Assembly (NCBI GenBank): GCA_965153355.1
Contig: OZ231127.1
Coordinates: 23,746,001-23,810,000 of the forward strand
Source of the DNA: Flaccisagitta enflata
Lineage: Eukaryota > Chaetognatha > Sagittoidea > Aphragmophora
Direction of reading: 5' to 3'
Length of the DNA stretch: 64,000 bases
Positions 32,437-48,469 of the stretch are shown piece after piece. Within the stretch, counting starts at the first letter, position 1. Every line of letters starts with the position of its first letter. A program made the position numbers and the translations under genes. The notes under the pieces are model-generated. The model was given only the letters and a program-made list of their open reading frames with translations, ran no database searches and was not told the origin of the DNA.

Positions 32437-32547
32437 AACAAGGCCAAGTAGGCCAATAAGGTGCGACGTGTGGATCGTCAAACGAATGCGTTACCCAACC
32501 AACCAACCAACGGACACAGCCAGTTATAGAGGTGCTCTGTCGCACCT
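32437..32547 (+). mobile_element. Short family H element, AGGTGCGAC type
   Basis: The full unit is in only 111 bp: AACAAGGCC start, tag GGTGCGAC (32460-32467), (CCAA)n and GGACACAGCC core, TTATAG, hairpin AGGTGC-TCTGTC-GCACCT (32530-32547) with AAAAA. GTCGCACC at the hairpin complements the tag exactly. Confidence 0.8.
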
Positions 32548-32554
32548 AAAAATG

Positions 32555-32880
32555 CAGGGGTGTATATTCTTGAGTTGCTTTTGATTTTTCCCCCCCCCCC
32601 TGCCTTTGATTTTCTTCCCCGCGATGCGTTGCGTCGTGTTTTTATATCCATGATTTTCTTCCCCATATAGCAATAAAACTATGTAGTTAAGGTTTAAATA
32701 GTGTTAAATTATTTTTTACTAATTGAGTTTTATGATTTGGTACTGTAAAAAGTTATATTTTCCCCAAATTTCCTTTTTTTCTCTTTTTTTCCCCTTCCAT
32801 TTCCTTCCCCATCTCCAGACCCTTTGATTTTTTTCACCCCCCCACGGGGGGGGGGGGGAACTCAAGAATAGACAGGCCTA
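32555..32880. mobile_element. hAT-like element, copy 2 (inverted)
   Basis: It is the reverse of the 17073 element: it starts CAGGGGTGTATATTCTTGA and ends CTCAAGAATAGACAGGCCT. It lies 7 bp past the terminal hairpin of the family H copy. The flanking 8-mers do not match clearly. Confidence 0.6.
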
Positions 32881-33250
32881 ATATACAGGCCATAAAAAAT
32901 GAGAACGGGTTAAGAACGTAGCAATCGATTTCTTAGCAATGCATTCCCTGCCCACCATCATTAATGCCCTGGGCACCCCATTTGAAGCCCTGCCCACCTG
33001 AACTACTGCCCCTGCCCATCGCCAGGCGCACAGCCCCGTTTGTACTTTTGTTCCACCTTGACCCTCGATGCTCATTTCTCAGACTGAATCCCCCTCTTTG
33101 AATGGGAGCAAAAATAAAACGCGTGAACAAAAGCCATGCACTTATACGTGGTATACTGTAGTCATACTATGCGACTTCAAACCCCGCTATGTTGGCTCGT
33201 CGGTTTGTCGGTTGGTTGGTCGGTCGGTCGGACAACATCTGTAAATAGTT
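32881..33250. repeat. Family H-like remnant (GCCCCTGCCCA core)
   Basis: CCCTGCCCACC-type motifs recur four times at about 32946-33020. At 33168-33232, GCGACTTCAAACCCCGC with TCGGTTGGTTGGTCGG looks like the hairpin side of a decayed copy. Confidence 0.45.
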
Positions 33251-34171
33251 ATACTGTTAAACCCGGAGGAATGAATGTCAATGGACTACTGTTACACCCT
33301 GCTATTAATATGAGGGCCCTATGAGTATGAACAGCGTAAATCTGTCTTGTATAACGGATGTGAAATATTGATCCCTCCAAGTTCTTTTCTTTTTTTCCTA
33401 TGTTGTCAATAATGGAAATCCACTTATCATTTATTTTTTGGACCCCTGACATCCGTTATTGCGAGGTTCAACTGTAATAATTTTTATCTTTTATAACTAG
33501 TAAGCGGTTTTTTGTTATTGCTAATACAAGAAATTATAATCATGAATAAAGTCATGATTACAATTTATTCATGAACAATATCATCAGTGGGTTGGATCAA
33601 AACCAATCGTATGATACTATGCAAACAAACATTGTTTTGTCTACTTATTAACCATGGATATTTTATCAGGCCTGTAACAGGGTGTGCAAAAAATCTCGTA
33701 CTGGCCATCATATCTACAGAAAAGACACTTATATTTGGAGAAATTCTTTCAAGTTAATATTCAAAATTAAAAACTAGGAAGTCACAACAGATTTCTGTTT
33801 TGGTGAAAAAACATGCATCTTTTGTCTAAATTTGATTGATATATCACTTTTGTTGACAAAGTCTCCTCCTAGATGACCTAACTATCTCCCCTTGATACAT
33901 TTATTCTCTAACATTCTATCAAGGGGCCATAAAAGTTGCAACAACCATCCTTTTTGAATAAAAACAGCTCTGCAAATAAAATCATGTCAAAATCAAATTT
34001 TCTATTTTTTCTTAAGTACATGTCATGGCTATGTATGGAAATTTTATCAGCTGTTCTTAGTTTCTACTTTTAGCATGACTAACTGAGATACTCTGGTTCA
34101 AATTTTTGGTCATGACTCCCATAACAAGTATAGTTTTCAAGCTACAGGCCAAGTACGAAATTTTATGCTCA
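33251..34171. other. AT-rich sequence, no feature seen
   Basis: No coding region, array or paired ends were seen. Confidence 0.35.
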
Positions 34172-34486
34172 CCCTGTTATATAATTGAGTTCCCCCCCCG
34201 GCGGGGGGGGGGTAAATCAAAGGGTTTGGAGATGGGGAAGAGAAAGGAAGGAGGAAAAAAAGAGAAAAAAAGAAAATTTGAGGAAAACAAAACTTTTGGC
34301 AGTACCAAATCATAAAACTTGATTAGTAAAACAGAATTTAAGACTAGTTAAACCTTAAAATCACTGTTTTATTGCTTCATTTAGAAGAAAATCATAGATT
34401 TTGTAACGCGAAGCGCTGCATCGTGGGGAAGAAAATCAAAGGCAGGGGGGGGGAAATCAAAAGCCACTCAATTATATACACCCCTG
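34172..34486. mobile_element. hAT-like element, copy 3
   Basis: It is similar to 17073-17375 throughout, including GTTTGGAGATG, ACTGTTTTATTGCT and a GAAGAAAATCAAAGGCAGGG block. It ends ATATACACCCCTG. The left tip has lost the CAGG. Confidence 0.65.
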
Positions 34487-34740
34487 TATTTTATATAAGT
34501 CACAAAACTGGAATACAGTTAAATAACATTCTACCGCACACGCCTGTAATGAATATTCGCTCATAAAGAAATAATCGATTCATTTTGTCGACCCGGTAGT
34601 CTCTGATGAGCCTGTAAAGGTGAAACATGTCATCTTTATTCGTGTCTCCGAATAATCTGTGATTTTATCCATTTTCTTTAAACTACGCATCAATCAATAA
34701 ATCGTCTTTTTCTTTATTCTATTATTATCACTGATAATCA

Positions 34741-34866
<126 letters not shown>

Positions 34867-34923
34867 CAGGGTCCCAAAGGCGATGACCTATGTCTCACAT
34901 GGGAAAATTTCTCCTCCTCTTTT

Positions 34924-35395
34924 GGGCAGCGGCCCGGAAGGGGCCGATGACCTATGCTTTCACACAGGGCAAATTTCTCCTCCTTCTTCTTCTTCTCCTT
35001 CTCCTCCTTCGTACCCCCCCCCCCTTGAGGCCAAAAGCTAGTCTTGAGGCCCATATTCTAGTCTCGAGGCCCAAATTCTAGCCTCGAGGCTCAAATCCCA
35101 GCCTTGAGGCTCAAATCCCAGCCTCGAGGCTCAAATCCCAGCCTTGCGACTCAAATCTAAGCCTGGAGGCTTAAATCCCAGCCTCTGGCCCAAATCCTAG
35201 CCTTGAGGCTCAAATCCCAGCCTCAAGGCTCAAATCCCAGCCTTGCGGCTCAAATCCAAGCCTGAAGGCTCAAATAAAAACAGCATAGGTCATCGGTCCC
35301 TTCGGGGCCGCTGCCTCTCTAACCACCTCACACCCACATACACTCACATAGGGGCAACGGGTACCGCTGACCATCTAACGCTTTTGCGACTATTC
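34924..35395. mobile_element. Family F element, copy 3
   Basis: GGGCAGCGGCCCGGAAGGGG opens it, with CCTATGCTTTCACACAGGGC next. The core is a 20-bp tandem (CGAGGCTCAAATCCCAGCCT, about 35040-35270). It closes with GCATAGGTCATCGGTCCCTT, CGGGGCCGCTGCC and ACGGGTACCGCTGACC, ending GCGACTATTC. Confidence 0.7.
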
Positions 35396-35799
35396 CTCCT
35401 CCAGTGTACCCCCCCCCCTCCAGGCCTATTTCTTAGCTTGGAGGCCCAGATCCCAGCCTCTAGGCCTAAATCCCAGTCTTGAGGCCCAAATGCCACACTC
35501 AAGGCCCAAATCTCAACCTCAAGGCCCAGATTCCAGTCTCTAGGGATTTGGGCCTCAAGACTGGGATTTGGGCCTCGAGGCTGTGATATGAGCCTCCAAG
35601 CTGAGAAATGGGCCTGGAGGCTGGGGGGAGGGGGGGTACATTGGAGGAGGAGAAGGAGTAGGAGAAATTTCCCTATGTGTGAAAGCATAGGTCATCGGTC
35701 CCTTCGGGGCTGCTGCCCTGCTCCCCCCTCAACTTCAACCACAACCTACTTAAGCAGGGCACGGGAACCGCTGACCATCTAACGCTTTTGCGACTATTC
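35396..35799. mobile_element. Family F element, copy 4
   Basis: Its core switches strand: GAGGCCCAAATC units at 35440-35535 are followed by inverted GGGATTTGGGCCTC units at 35544-35620. The right end is as in copy 3 with the stem TGCCCTGC/GCAGGGCA. Confidence 0.65.
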
Positions 35800-35943
35800 A
35801 CTCACTTTCTTCCTTTATCTTACTAAAATATCTGTTATTTTATCCCATGGCCTCCACTGTAGGCATGATCGCTCCTCCTCTAATCGCCGCGCGTTTATTC
35901 CCCTACCATTTTCCCTGTTCTAATGGCTTCAATAGTTTGTTTG

Positions 35944-35948
<5 letters not shown>

Positions 35949-36029
<81 letters not shown>
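35949..36029. repeat. (CT)n microsatellite
   Basis: A pure (TC)n tract. Confidence 0.95.
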
Positions 36030-36037
<8 letters not shown>

Positions 36038-36162
36038 TTATTTCTTTGAAACGTGCGGCATTACTGTTTGAGTGTGATTATCCCTTACCAATTAATTCCC
36101 GATTTTGTCATGAATCGTGACTTTTTCCTCAAAAGTGGCTCAGTTGCCCGGCTTTCCTTTTT

Positions 36163-36344
36163 GGTCGCGAGCACACGACTCTGTAACCTGCTGTCTCTGT
36201 TGGTTGATCAGATGGTCAGTCGGTCCGTCGGTCCTTAACACTTCGCTATTTCGGCGTTTACGGAAGGTTTTTGTATAACTGCCCCAGTCAAAATACTTTT
36301 TCATCACCGCCCCTGCCAATCCGCACGCAACTTGTCTTGTACCC
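36163..36344 (-). mobile_element. Family H element, AGTCG type
   Basis: The hairpin GGTCG...CGACT (36163-36180) is followed by TCTGTAACCTGC and GTCGGTCCGTCGG. The far end has CCGCACGCAACTTGTCTTGT, giving the tag AAGTTGCGTGCGG. Confidence 0.55.
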
Positions 36345-36475
36345 GAATTTGTTCTAAAGATCGACGCATCTCCATGTACAGACTGACTGACTGACTGACT
36401 GACTGAATGAATGACACAGTAGCGCATCAAAGACTTTGTCCAGGCGACTTGTGTATACACCAGCTCTGCGTCAGG

Positions 36476-36810
<335 letters not shown>

Positions 36811-37109
36811 TTTGCATCCGTTTGGGCGCATCGTTTGACTCGCACAATTGTGCACAAGTCCGTGTACGAGAGATCTCACAACAAACCACTTTTAACAATC
36901 AACAGCGTTGAACGTGCGGCATTCAGGAAGAAATGGAAATTTTATGCAATTCAGTACAAAGAGATCCGTTTTTTTTACGGTCACACATTCAGAAGATTGA
37001 ATTGTTTTGTTACATGAAGTCTCATAATTGAACTAGGCTAAGAAGCGGAAACGGCCTGATCATTTTGGATCAAGTTTGGCAACACGAACTCTTCTAGGTT
37101 CCATTCATC

Positions 37110-37380
<271 letters not shown>

Positions 37381-37980
37381 GACAGCGTCCCCCCGAAGGC
37401 AACATTTGTGTTTCAAAGAGGGTCAAAATGGAAATTTTGAATAAATGGAAATGGAAAAACAAGTGAATAAAAATGATTCAGATAGCTCAGACTTAATATT
37501 AAAAAGAAAAATTTGCATTCATTTAGCAAGAAGGATCAAGTTTAGCCAATGTTCCTAAAAAAAGATTATTGAAAATTTCTACTTTTTTCATTTTTGGTCT
37601 CTGACAGGGGGCTGGTCTAAATTCTAAATTTGCATAGAAAATAAAAATATCAAAAAACAAAGAACATAGTTCTCTTCCTAAATCGATTACAGAGAGAACT
37701 ATGTTTTTCAAAATGCAAAATTTCCCTGTGTTTGGCTTTTTTAGAATTTAGACCACAGAAAATAAAAAAAAATGTAAGCAGAAATTTGCTAAAAACCATC
37801 ATTTTCCTGCTTATTTCCATGTCAATCACATAGTTCAAATTACTTTTTAGGTCAGAATATGATAAAAAGGTATACACCAAGTGTCTTTAGACACAAAATG
37901 TCGACTAAAAGCATTCCAGCTTCATTGTTGTCCTGATAATGATGCAAACAGTATGGTGAAACGTCATACCAATCTTTTTC
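37381..37980. other. AT-rich, no gene seen
   Basis: Two related stretches (ACATAGTTCTCT at 37664 and AGAGAACTATGTTTTTC at 37693) form an imperfect inverted repeat of about 200 bp around 37683. No coding region was seen. Confidence 0.4.
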
Positions 37981-38186
<206 letters not shown>

Positions 38187-38187
<1 letters not shown>

Positions 38188-39177
38188 TACACACACCCAA
38201 CATGCACATGCGCAGTTTGTATCACACACGCAAACATTAAACCGAGTTAAATGAAGCTAGAACATTCTAGGGAAATTCTTGGACAGAAGGTGTCGTTTTT
38301 TAGTGGGTTCTCATCCCGGCTTAACTTTGAAGGTTGGTTTTAACGAGGCTTTGATCGAGTGATCGTCTGTTTACGTAAACATGTTGTATTGACTCACTCT
38401 CTCAGCCATTGACGTCAAAATCCTTTGATTGTACGTTAATCTGATGCCATTGAAACCGAAGGCGCGGCGAGGACGAAGGTAAGGGAATTTAGTTAGCCTT
38501 CATTACCAGAATAAGGGGAAGAGGAAGATAATGGTAAGCGGAAACCCTTTCTGATGCTTCGCCTGCTCCTCCTCTACCTCCTCCTTATCCTACAGTCCTA
38601 CTTCCACCTAATCTCTAGGTATTCGAGCTTTTCAATAAGTCTTGCATGGTTTTGGTCCTCGAGGCCGTACAAAACTTTAATCGGAAGACTACCGGCTTGT
38701 ACGGTTCAGTCGAGCTTCACTAGAGCTTGAATTTAAGGACAGGACAAACTTAGGTCTTTTTGTCGATAAACCATGAAGAAAACAGCTACAAGTCCATGAC
38801 CTCTTATTGGACAGTTTAAATGATATCTTTTTAGGCTCGGGTGCGCCACAGCGATAATCGACTGAACGTTAATCCGGATCGATTTCGACTGAGAATCAAG
38901 GCGATCGCGGACGACAAGCAATTTTAGTCAAAATTTAATGACCTCTGATTCATTTGATTCAAATTTGATACCTTAACGTGCCAATTCTACAGTTAAACCC
39001 CGCTATCACAGACCCAAGCCAAGACTAACGAAAATCCGCTCATTGCAAACAACATATCAAGTCTTTTTAAAACACATCTTTCATTGTTTTAACTCGCTGG
39101 AAAACGCGCTATACTACTATCGAACAGAACAACGGATATTGATAATGTTATTTTTGCAACAACGACAACAAAAGATG

Positions 39178-39180
<3 letters not shown>
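38187..39180. other. Unique sequence, no gene seen
   Basis: No domain-bearing frame, array or paired ends were seen. Confidence 0.35.
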
Positions 39181-39441
<261 letters not shown>

Positions 39442-39529
39442 GTGTGTCGCCTAGAAAAAAAAAAAGAAGTTCCATTGCTTTTGAGTTTAAGATGAAAGAA
39501 AAAACTCAAAATCCTTATGAACGGAATCG

Positions 39530-39960
39530 AGAAAAGGAAGAGGATGAGGAAGAAGAGTAGGATGAGAAGGAGGATGATGATGTGGAAAGACGAGGGTCTG
39601 ATGGGAAGGGGGCTAATTGACGGGCAACGCAAAACGATTTGGAATGAGAATGGAACTAAGACGATGGAGAAGAGGAGGAGGAAGAGGAGGAAGAGGAGGT
39701 GGAGACGGAGGATCATGATGAGGAAGATGGATGATGATGGAGGAAGAGGAGGGGGAAAAGACGAGGAGGGAGGGAAAGAAGGGGCGGGGGAGAGAGGAGG
39801 CAGCGCCATAAAGATGGATATGTATTCAAAAGAAACTACATGATGACGATGGGGAGGCAGTGGAGTAGGAGGTGTATGAGGAGGAAGAAGAGGTGGATAA
39901 AGAGGAAGAGGAGGAAGAAGACGGAGAAGAAGACGGAGATAGAGAAAGAGAGGGAGGGAG
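39530..39960. repeat. GA-rich, GAGGAGGAA-type purine region
   Basis: Over 400 bp of purine-rich sequence with GAGGAAGAGGAGG motifs, lying about 400 bp upstream of the homeobox-type gene start. Open frames in it are compositional. Confidence 0.8.
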
Positions 39961-40385
39961 GCGCTCCATCATTTGTCGCGTAGATTTCTGTCGTTCAAAC
40001 TCCGACGAAAGTACAGAAAAGTGTTCAAATGGAATAAAACGAGTGACTACTTCTAAAGAGAAAAATCTTTTTCTTTTCGTCCTACGTGGTACGCGTTCGT
40101 CTCAGTTTCCATTCTTAAGTTCCGGAATTTACGAAAATCGAGCTCTCAACTTCCTCTCTACGTCTAGCATCGCGTACTGTATTTTCATCACGCATGTACG
40201 ATACCGTCCAATTAAATAGGAAACCATCTGGAAATCGCCATGAAAATTGACGGGTTTTTCATCTTTTTTTCAATCTGAGACTTACCGTCGATCTTAAATA
40301 CATCAAAACATCAATAATTATAAGGAAAACGACAGCGAAATTTCAATCTCTGATTTTTCGGTAAAAGGTTTTAAAACCATTCAAG

Positions 40386-40592
40386 ATGAGCGTCTCGACC
40401 ATCGATTCGAAACCGGAAGTTCTCTCCGTCGCCTCGCATTTCGCCACCAACACCTCCTCCTCCTCCCCTTCCGCCTCCTCTGCCGCCGCGGCGGTTATCA
40501 ACGCCGTTGCCTCCACCGGCGCCGCCTCATCAGCCTCGGCGCTGTCGCCGCGATCTTCTAGCGATGGTTCCCCGTCGCCGCCTCATTCACAC
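40386..40592 (+). CDS. Homeobox-type regulator, exon 1
   Basis: The ATG (AAGATGAGC) opens 69 codons, followed by the donor CAC|GTAAGTT. The peptide is dominated by Ser, Ala and Thr with homopolymer-like runs (SSSSPSASSAAAA) and ends SPPHSH, a low-complexity activation or linker region. It ends in phase 0 and joins in frame to 41079. By itself it shows no DNA-binding domain. Confidence 0.65.
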
Positions 40593-41078
40593 GTAAGTTT
40601 ATTGAGGGTTGACGCTGATACACGTCTCATGGGTACATGTGGAGTCTTCTTTCCCATGAAATGAAACATACCCTGAAGGACTGAACGCTGCCGACACCTG
40701 ACTAGGTGTTTCAGTGAAAAACGGTGCAGAAATGCAGAATTTCTACGTGCATGAGGATTTTTCACCCGTTTCAACACCCATATCGATCTAATCTAAGGAT
40801 GGCTAGACATCTTGCAAGACGAAGTCGATAACTTGAAAATAATCAAAAAATCATATTTTTATTATTTACAGTTTAAGAAAAGTTACGCAGGTTTTAGATT
40901 TTACTCAAGTTGACTGTATCCCCAGCTAACGTCAAGGCAATCGAGCATTTTTGATAAAACTACAATATGCAAATAAGAAATTCGATGCTGACCTCATTTT
41001 ATCTATTCATCATTATAAACGCAAGTATGGATTCATGCGTTTATTTTTACATTCATACATTTCTCTTGTCACCCATAG

Positions 41079-42063
<985 letters not shown>

Positions 42064-42231
42064 GTAAGTTCATTTTGCGAATTGGGAGATAAGGTTTGGG
42101 ATGAAAATGGGCGCGATTGTGTCTGGATGAATGTAACTTCATGCAAAGATGGTTGACCTTGTAGGTACAATAGTACGATCATCTGTGATCTTTTGTTTTT
42201 AAGACTTCTTATGCGTTTTTTTTTTTTTCAA

Positions 42232-42338
42232 TTAGGGTTAGGGGTGGGTTTAGGGTTAGGGTTAGGGTTGGTGATAGTTTTAGGGTTAGGGTTCGGGTTG
42301 GTGATAGTTTTAGGGTTAGGGTTAGGGACAGGGTTAGC
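42232..42338 (+). repeat. Interstitial telomere-like (TTAGGG) repeat
   Basis: TTAGGG runs alternate with a TTGGTGATAGTTT spacer twice, so it is a higher-order tandem, not a pure telomere. It lies in the intron after exon 2, 170 bp past the donor. Confidence 0.85.
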
Positions 42339-43430
42339 TTTTTGGCTAAGGGTTGGGTGGGTTTTATGTATTACGGCCCGAAGCTATTCGAATTAAATTC
42401 GCTCTGGCGAAGGATTCGGAAAGTAAAACAAAATCGTGCAGAGAATCATTCATTTTTTTCCGATGTTGTATACAGATCTGTAAAGGAGTGCGCATGCAGA
42501 TTTTTAAGGGCTGGTGGTGGAGAAACCGCATTCCTTGTAATTAGCGCCCCGGGCGCTTTTGAACTTGAAATGAAACAATGTTATTTTAAACCTGCAATTA
42601 GCGCCCCCTATTCACTAATGTTTCAATAATGTTTTATGAAATTCACATTTTTTGGCAATTTTCTTTTACAATTCAAATCAGTAAATCACTAAAAAAAAGA
42701 ACATTTTGTTGTATTGCATCTTGTGGTTTCTCCAAAAAAATATGATTTCCAATATTTTTTTTTGAAAAATCACTCTTGTCATTAGCTTAATAATTCATGA
42801 AAAAAAGGGGGGGGGCGATAATTAGGGAAGGGGCGAGAAATGTAAGAAATACGGTAGATGCAGATGAAATGAACTAGAAACCGGTCATAAAATGGGTAAT
42901 TCTACGCTGCGCGGGATACTGTCTTATGTAGTCTGAAGGGGAAAGCTTCCCACTGGCAGTCCACTAGCATTGTCACCATCATTATAACTCAACCCAACCA
43001 TCTCCATCACCTCTACCTTCACCATCATCACCTCTACAACCCTCCACCATCTCTTTACCATTCCTCCCTCCATGGCTTTCCTTATCGCTCAACCCGGCAG
43101 GAATTAAAAGTATTCCTAAAAACAGTGGCATTCTACCACAAAATGAAAATATCCATTAGTCGCCGACGGCGGGGGAGGCTTTCGTTGCTCTTCCACCTTT
43201 TATTGGGTTATCATCGGGGCTATTATTACGCTATTATTGGGCTATTATTAGGCTATTACTGCCCATTCGCTTATGACATTTCTCTCTCTTTGTTCCCATT
43301 ATTCTTTCTATTTTTCTTTTCTCTTTCATTTCTCTCTCTTTCTCTTACTGCCGTGATTGTGTTCGGGAACTCTCTTTTCCCATTTTCCGCCACAGCGGAC
43401 TGGGGAGAAAAATCATGAGAAAAAGAGAAA
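42339..43430 (+). other. Intron of the homeobox-type gene, no exon found
   Basis: No homeodomain (WFQNRR-type helix) is encoded here or further right on the + strand as far as I can see. 43205-43260 holds a few GGCTATTATT repeats. Confidence 0.4.
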
Positions 43431-43482
43431 AAAGGGAAGGAAAGAAAAAGAAAGAAAAGAAAAGAAAGGGAGAAGAAAGGAA

Positions 43483-43484
<2 letters not shown>

Positions 43485-43522
<38 letters not shown>

Positions 43523-43614
43523 ATGAATGAATGAATGAATGAATGAATGAATGAATGAATGAATGAAAGAAAGAAAAAAGAAAGAACAAAAAGAAAGAAA
43601 GAAAGAAAGAGTGA

Positions 43615-43682
<68 letters not shown>

Positions 43683-43736
43683 GAGAAAACCGAAAGAAAG
43701 ATAAAAAAGAAAAAAAGAAAGAAAGAAAGAAAGAAA

Positions 43737-43794
<58 letters not shown>

Positions 43795-43795
43795 G

Positions 43796-43846
<51 letters not shown>

Positions 43847-43850
43847 AAAA

Positions 43851-43938
<88 letters not shown>

Positions 43939-43939
43939 A
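43485..43939. repeat. (GAAA)n with a (GAAT)n block
   Basis: A tetranucleotide array of over 450 bp; GAAT units replace GAAA at 43522-43566. Confidence 0.95.
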
Positions 43940-44574
43940 CAGGCGAAATTTGAAACGCTTCTATATTTTTGAAATGAGTCGGGTACAAAAGGGAGAAACT
44001 GGAGATGGTTGGGATGAAATTAACCGGTTGGTGATGGAAGCATAGAAGATGGTGATAGGTGAAAATATTATGTCGTCGGTGATTGCAGTTTTGACAGTGG
44101 GTGATATCGATGTAAGTAGTGTCCATTGTGATGTCAAATTTGCAGACAAGTAAATGGAATGAAATGATACAGTCATACAGTCGATTGTTTAACAACTGCT
44201 GAATCAGCGCTGATAAACCTAAAGAAAGTCTTGCAAATGAGCGAGTGACGTCTAAAGTAATTGTGATCACGTTTTGTAAGAAAATAACTCCATTTTGAAT
44301 GCGCCCTCTCTCTCTCTCTCTCTTCTCCTCTACTTGGTTGGGTTTTTCTGGTTAGATGGCGATCGTATTTCTCTTTTTGGTTTCCAAGTGAGTTTACCTT
44401 GTTTTCAATTAGGCCGCTTTTGTTCCTCTTTTGTCCCCAAAATGAATTCGAGTTTTTCTTTTCAATTGATTTCATCAGACTTGCCTCATTGAGTCTCATT
44501 GAGTCTCATTGAGTCGGTCCCGCGGTTCGGTTTGCATCCCCATCATTTCACCAAGATTGCCGAGAGAGTGAGAG
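43940..44574. other. Unique sequence between arrays
   Basis: No gene is recognised. A (GAGTCTCATT)n triplication is at 44489-44516. Confidence 0.4.
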
Positions 44575-44821
44575 TGGTGGTGGTGGTGATGGTGGTGGTG
44601 GTGGTGGTGGTGGTGGTGGTGATGCTGATGCTGATGAAGATGATGGTGATGGTGGTGGTGGTGGTAGTGGTGGTGGTGGTGGTGGTGGTGGTGGTGGTGG
44701 TGGTGGTGGTGGTGGTGGTGGTGGTGGTGGTGGTGGTGGTGGTGGTGGTGGTGGTGGTGGTGGTGGTGGTGGTGGTGGTGGTGGTGGTGGTGGTGGTGGT
44801 GGTGGTGGTGGTGGTGGTGGT
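44575..44821. repeat. (GGT)n trinucleotide array
   Basis: A GGT array of almost 250 bp with a few GAT and CTGAT interruptions at the left. His, Thr or Pro runs in its reading frames are repeat translations. Confidence 0.95.
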
Positions 44822-45905
<1,084 letters not shown>

Positions 45906-46091
45906 CTCTCTCTCTCTCTCTCTCACTCACTTTCGGTTTCTCATGGCGATGTTTGGTCAGTATTCGATTTGTAGCCACGTGCTTTTGACTCCTTTAATTG
46001 TGGCTATCGATTTATTTACGAAGATTGTATTACCGAGTCTCAGAGCAGAATTCACGTTCTCAGTGGGTGTTTCTCAAGATGGCATAACTTG

Positions 46092-46124
<33 letters not shown>

Positions 46125-46342
46125 TCCTTGTCATTCTGAATGTTGGTCAAACAATTGTGTGAGTCATGCTTGAGATTCGATAATGTGTTGGGATTTCACC
46201 CCTCAACCGCGATAAAGAGCGATATTTTACCCCAATCTCGGTCCTTATTACCCATTTATCAATAGAAACAAATGAGCGGCTTCATGTCAAGTTCTAAGGA
46301 AGCGTCTAAGACTAAGTGCAGCTGGGTTGGAACGTAGGGTTT

Positions 46343-46990
<648 letters not shown>

Positions 46991-47065
46991 ATTTATCAAC
47001 AAATGGGACTTTTGTGGTGTGTGTCTTGGTTTGTGTGTTGTCTGTGTGTGTTGTGAGTGTGAGAG

Positions 47066-47067
47066 AG

Positions 47068-47138
<71 letters not shown>
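47066..47138. repeat. (GA)n microsatellite
   Basis: Interrupted by GAGGAGAG near its left end. Confidence 0.95.
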
Positions 47139-47139
<1 letters not shown>

Positions 47140-47270
47140 GCAGATGATAGCCTCATCGTGTCATCGGCTGATGTCATTTCCAACTCATCATTTCTTCCAA
47201 CAGTCCACGCGTGGGAACCCAACTATGGGCCATGGATCTGGATTCTTTCTTTTGGCCAGATCGTTCTTTT

Positions 47271-47440
47271 TTAATCAGTCGCATGCAAGTTGCTAAATCG
47301 GTCCGTCTGTTGGTCTGCTTTTTGGTCCATGCTCCCGTTCGAACCAATTTGTCTTTTTTCAAGGGACTTTCAAGAGATTTTCGATTGTTGGTGGTAAGAT
47401 TTTTTGCACTGGTTACTAGTTACTACCCCTGCCCAATAAT
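47271..47440 (-). repeat. Family H remnant
   Basis: AGTCGCATGCAAGTTGCT near 47277 with GTCCGTCTGTTGGTCTGC, then TACCCCTGCCC at about 47424. The outer ends are decayed. Confidence 0.4.
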
Positions 47441-47733
47441 TGATGTTTGATTTCGTTCTTTCGTGAGAAGAAGTGATTCAAACCGGTTTCCTTTTCTAAC
47501 TGGTTTGTTACTTGTCTGATCTTGTCATCCCTTCAGACTGCTTTCGTTGGTGAAGAGAATTATCCTATCTTTTTGGTCCAACAATGGCAGTTTCGACCAT
47601 TGGTGGCTGGATTGGAGAGCAGATAATTGATCCACCAATTGGGCTCTGATATCCAAGCTGAAGTTTTCGACGCGTTCCAATAAACCCCTTACCCTCTCTC
47701 AAAGCCGATTTTCGCTCTTTACATTCAAACACA

Positions 47734-48152
<419 letters not shown>

Positions 48153-48469
48153 TCAGGTGGAAGGGGGTACGGGAGTTGCCATGTGGAGCCGCAGTCCTCT
48201 AGAGATTGCAAATTTGAAAAAGTTTCCCATGGATTTCGGACACGCAAATTTTGCAAATCCCAACGACAGACGATACAAAGAGGCGATGATGAGGAAAAGA
48301 AGGCCAAGGAGACAAACGTAGAGACAGAGGAAGATACCAGAGATGGCGAGAGAGATAGAGAGGGAGACGAAGAGCCAGAGATACTGTAGAAAACGAACGA
48401 TGGAATTACGAATGACGAATCCGGGTTGCAATCTGCTAATTCGTTTAATCATGAGAGGATCTTGTGCCA

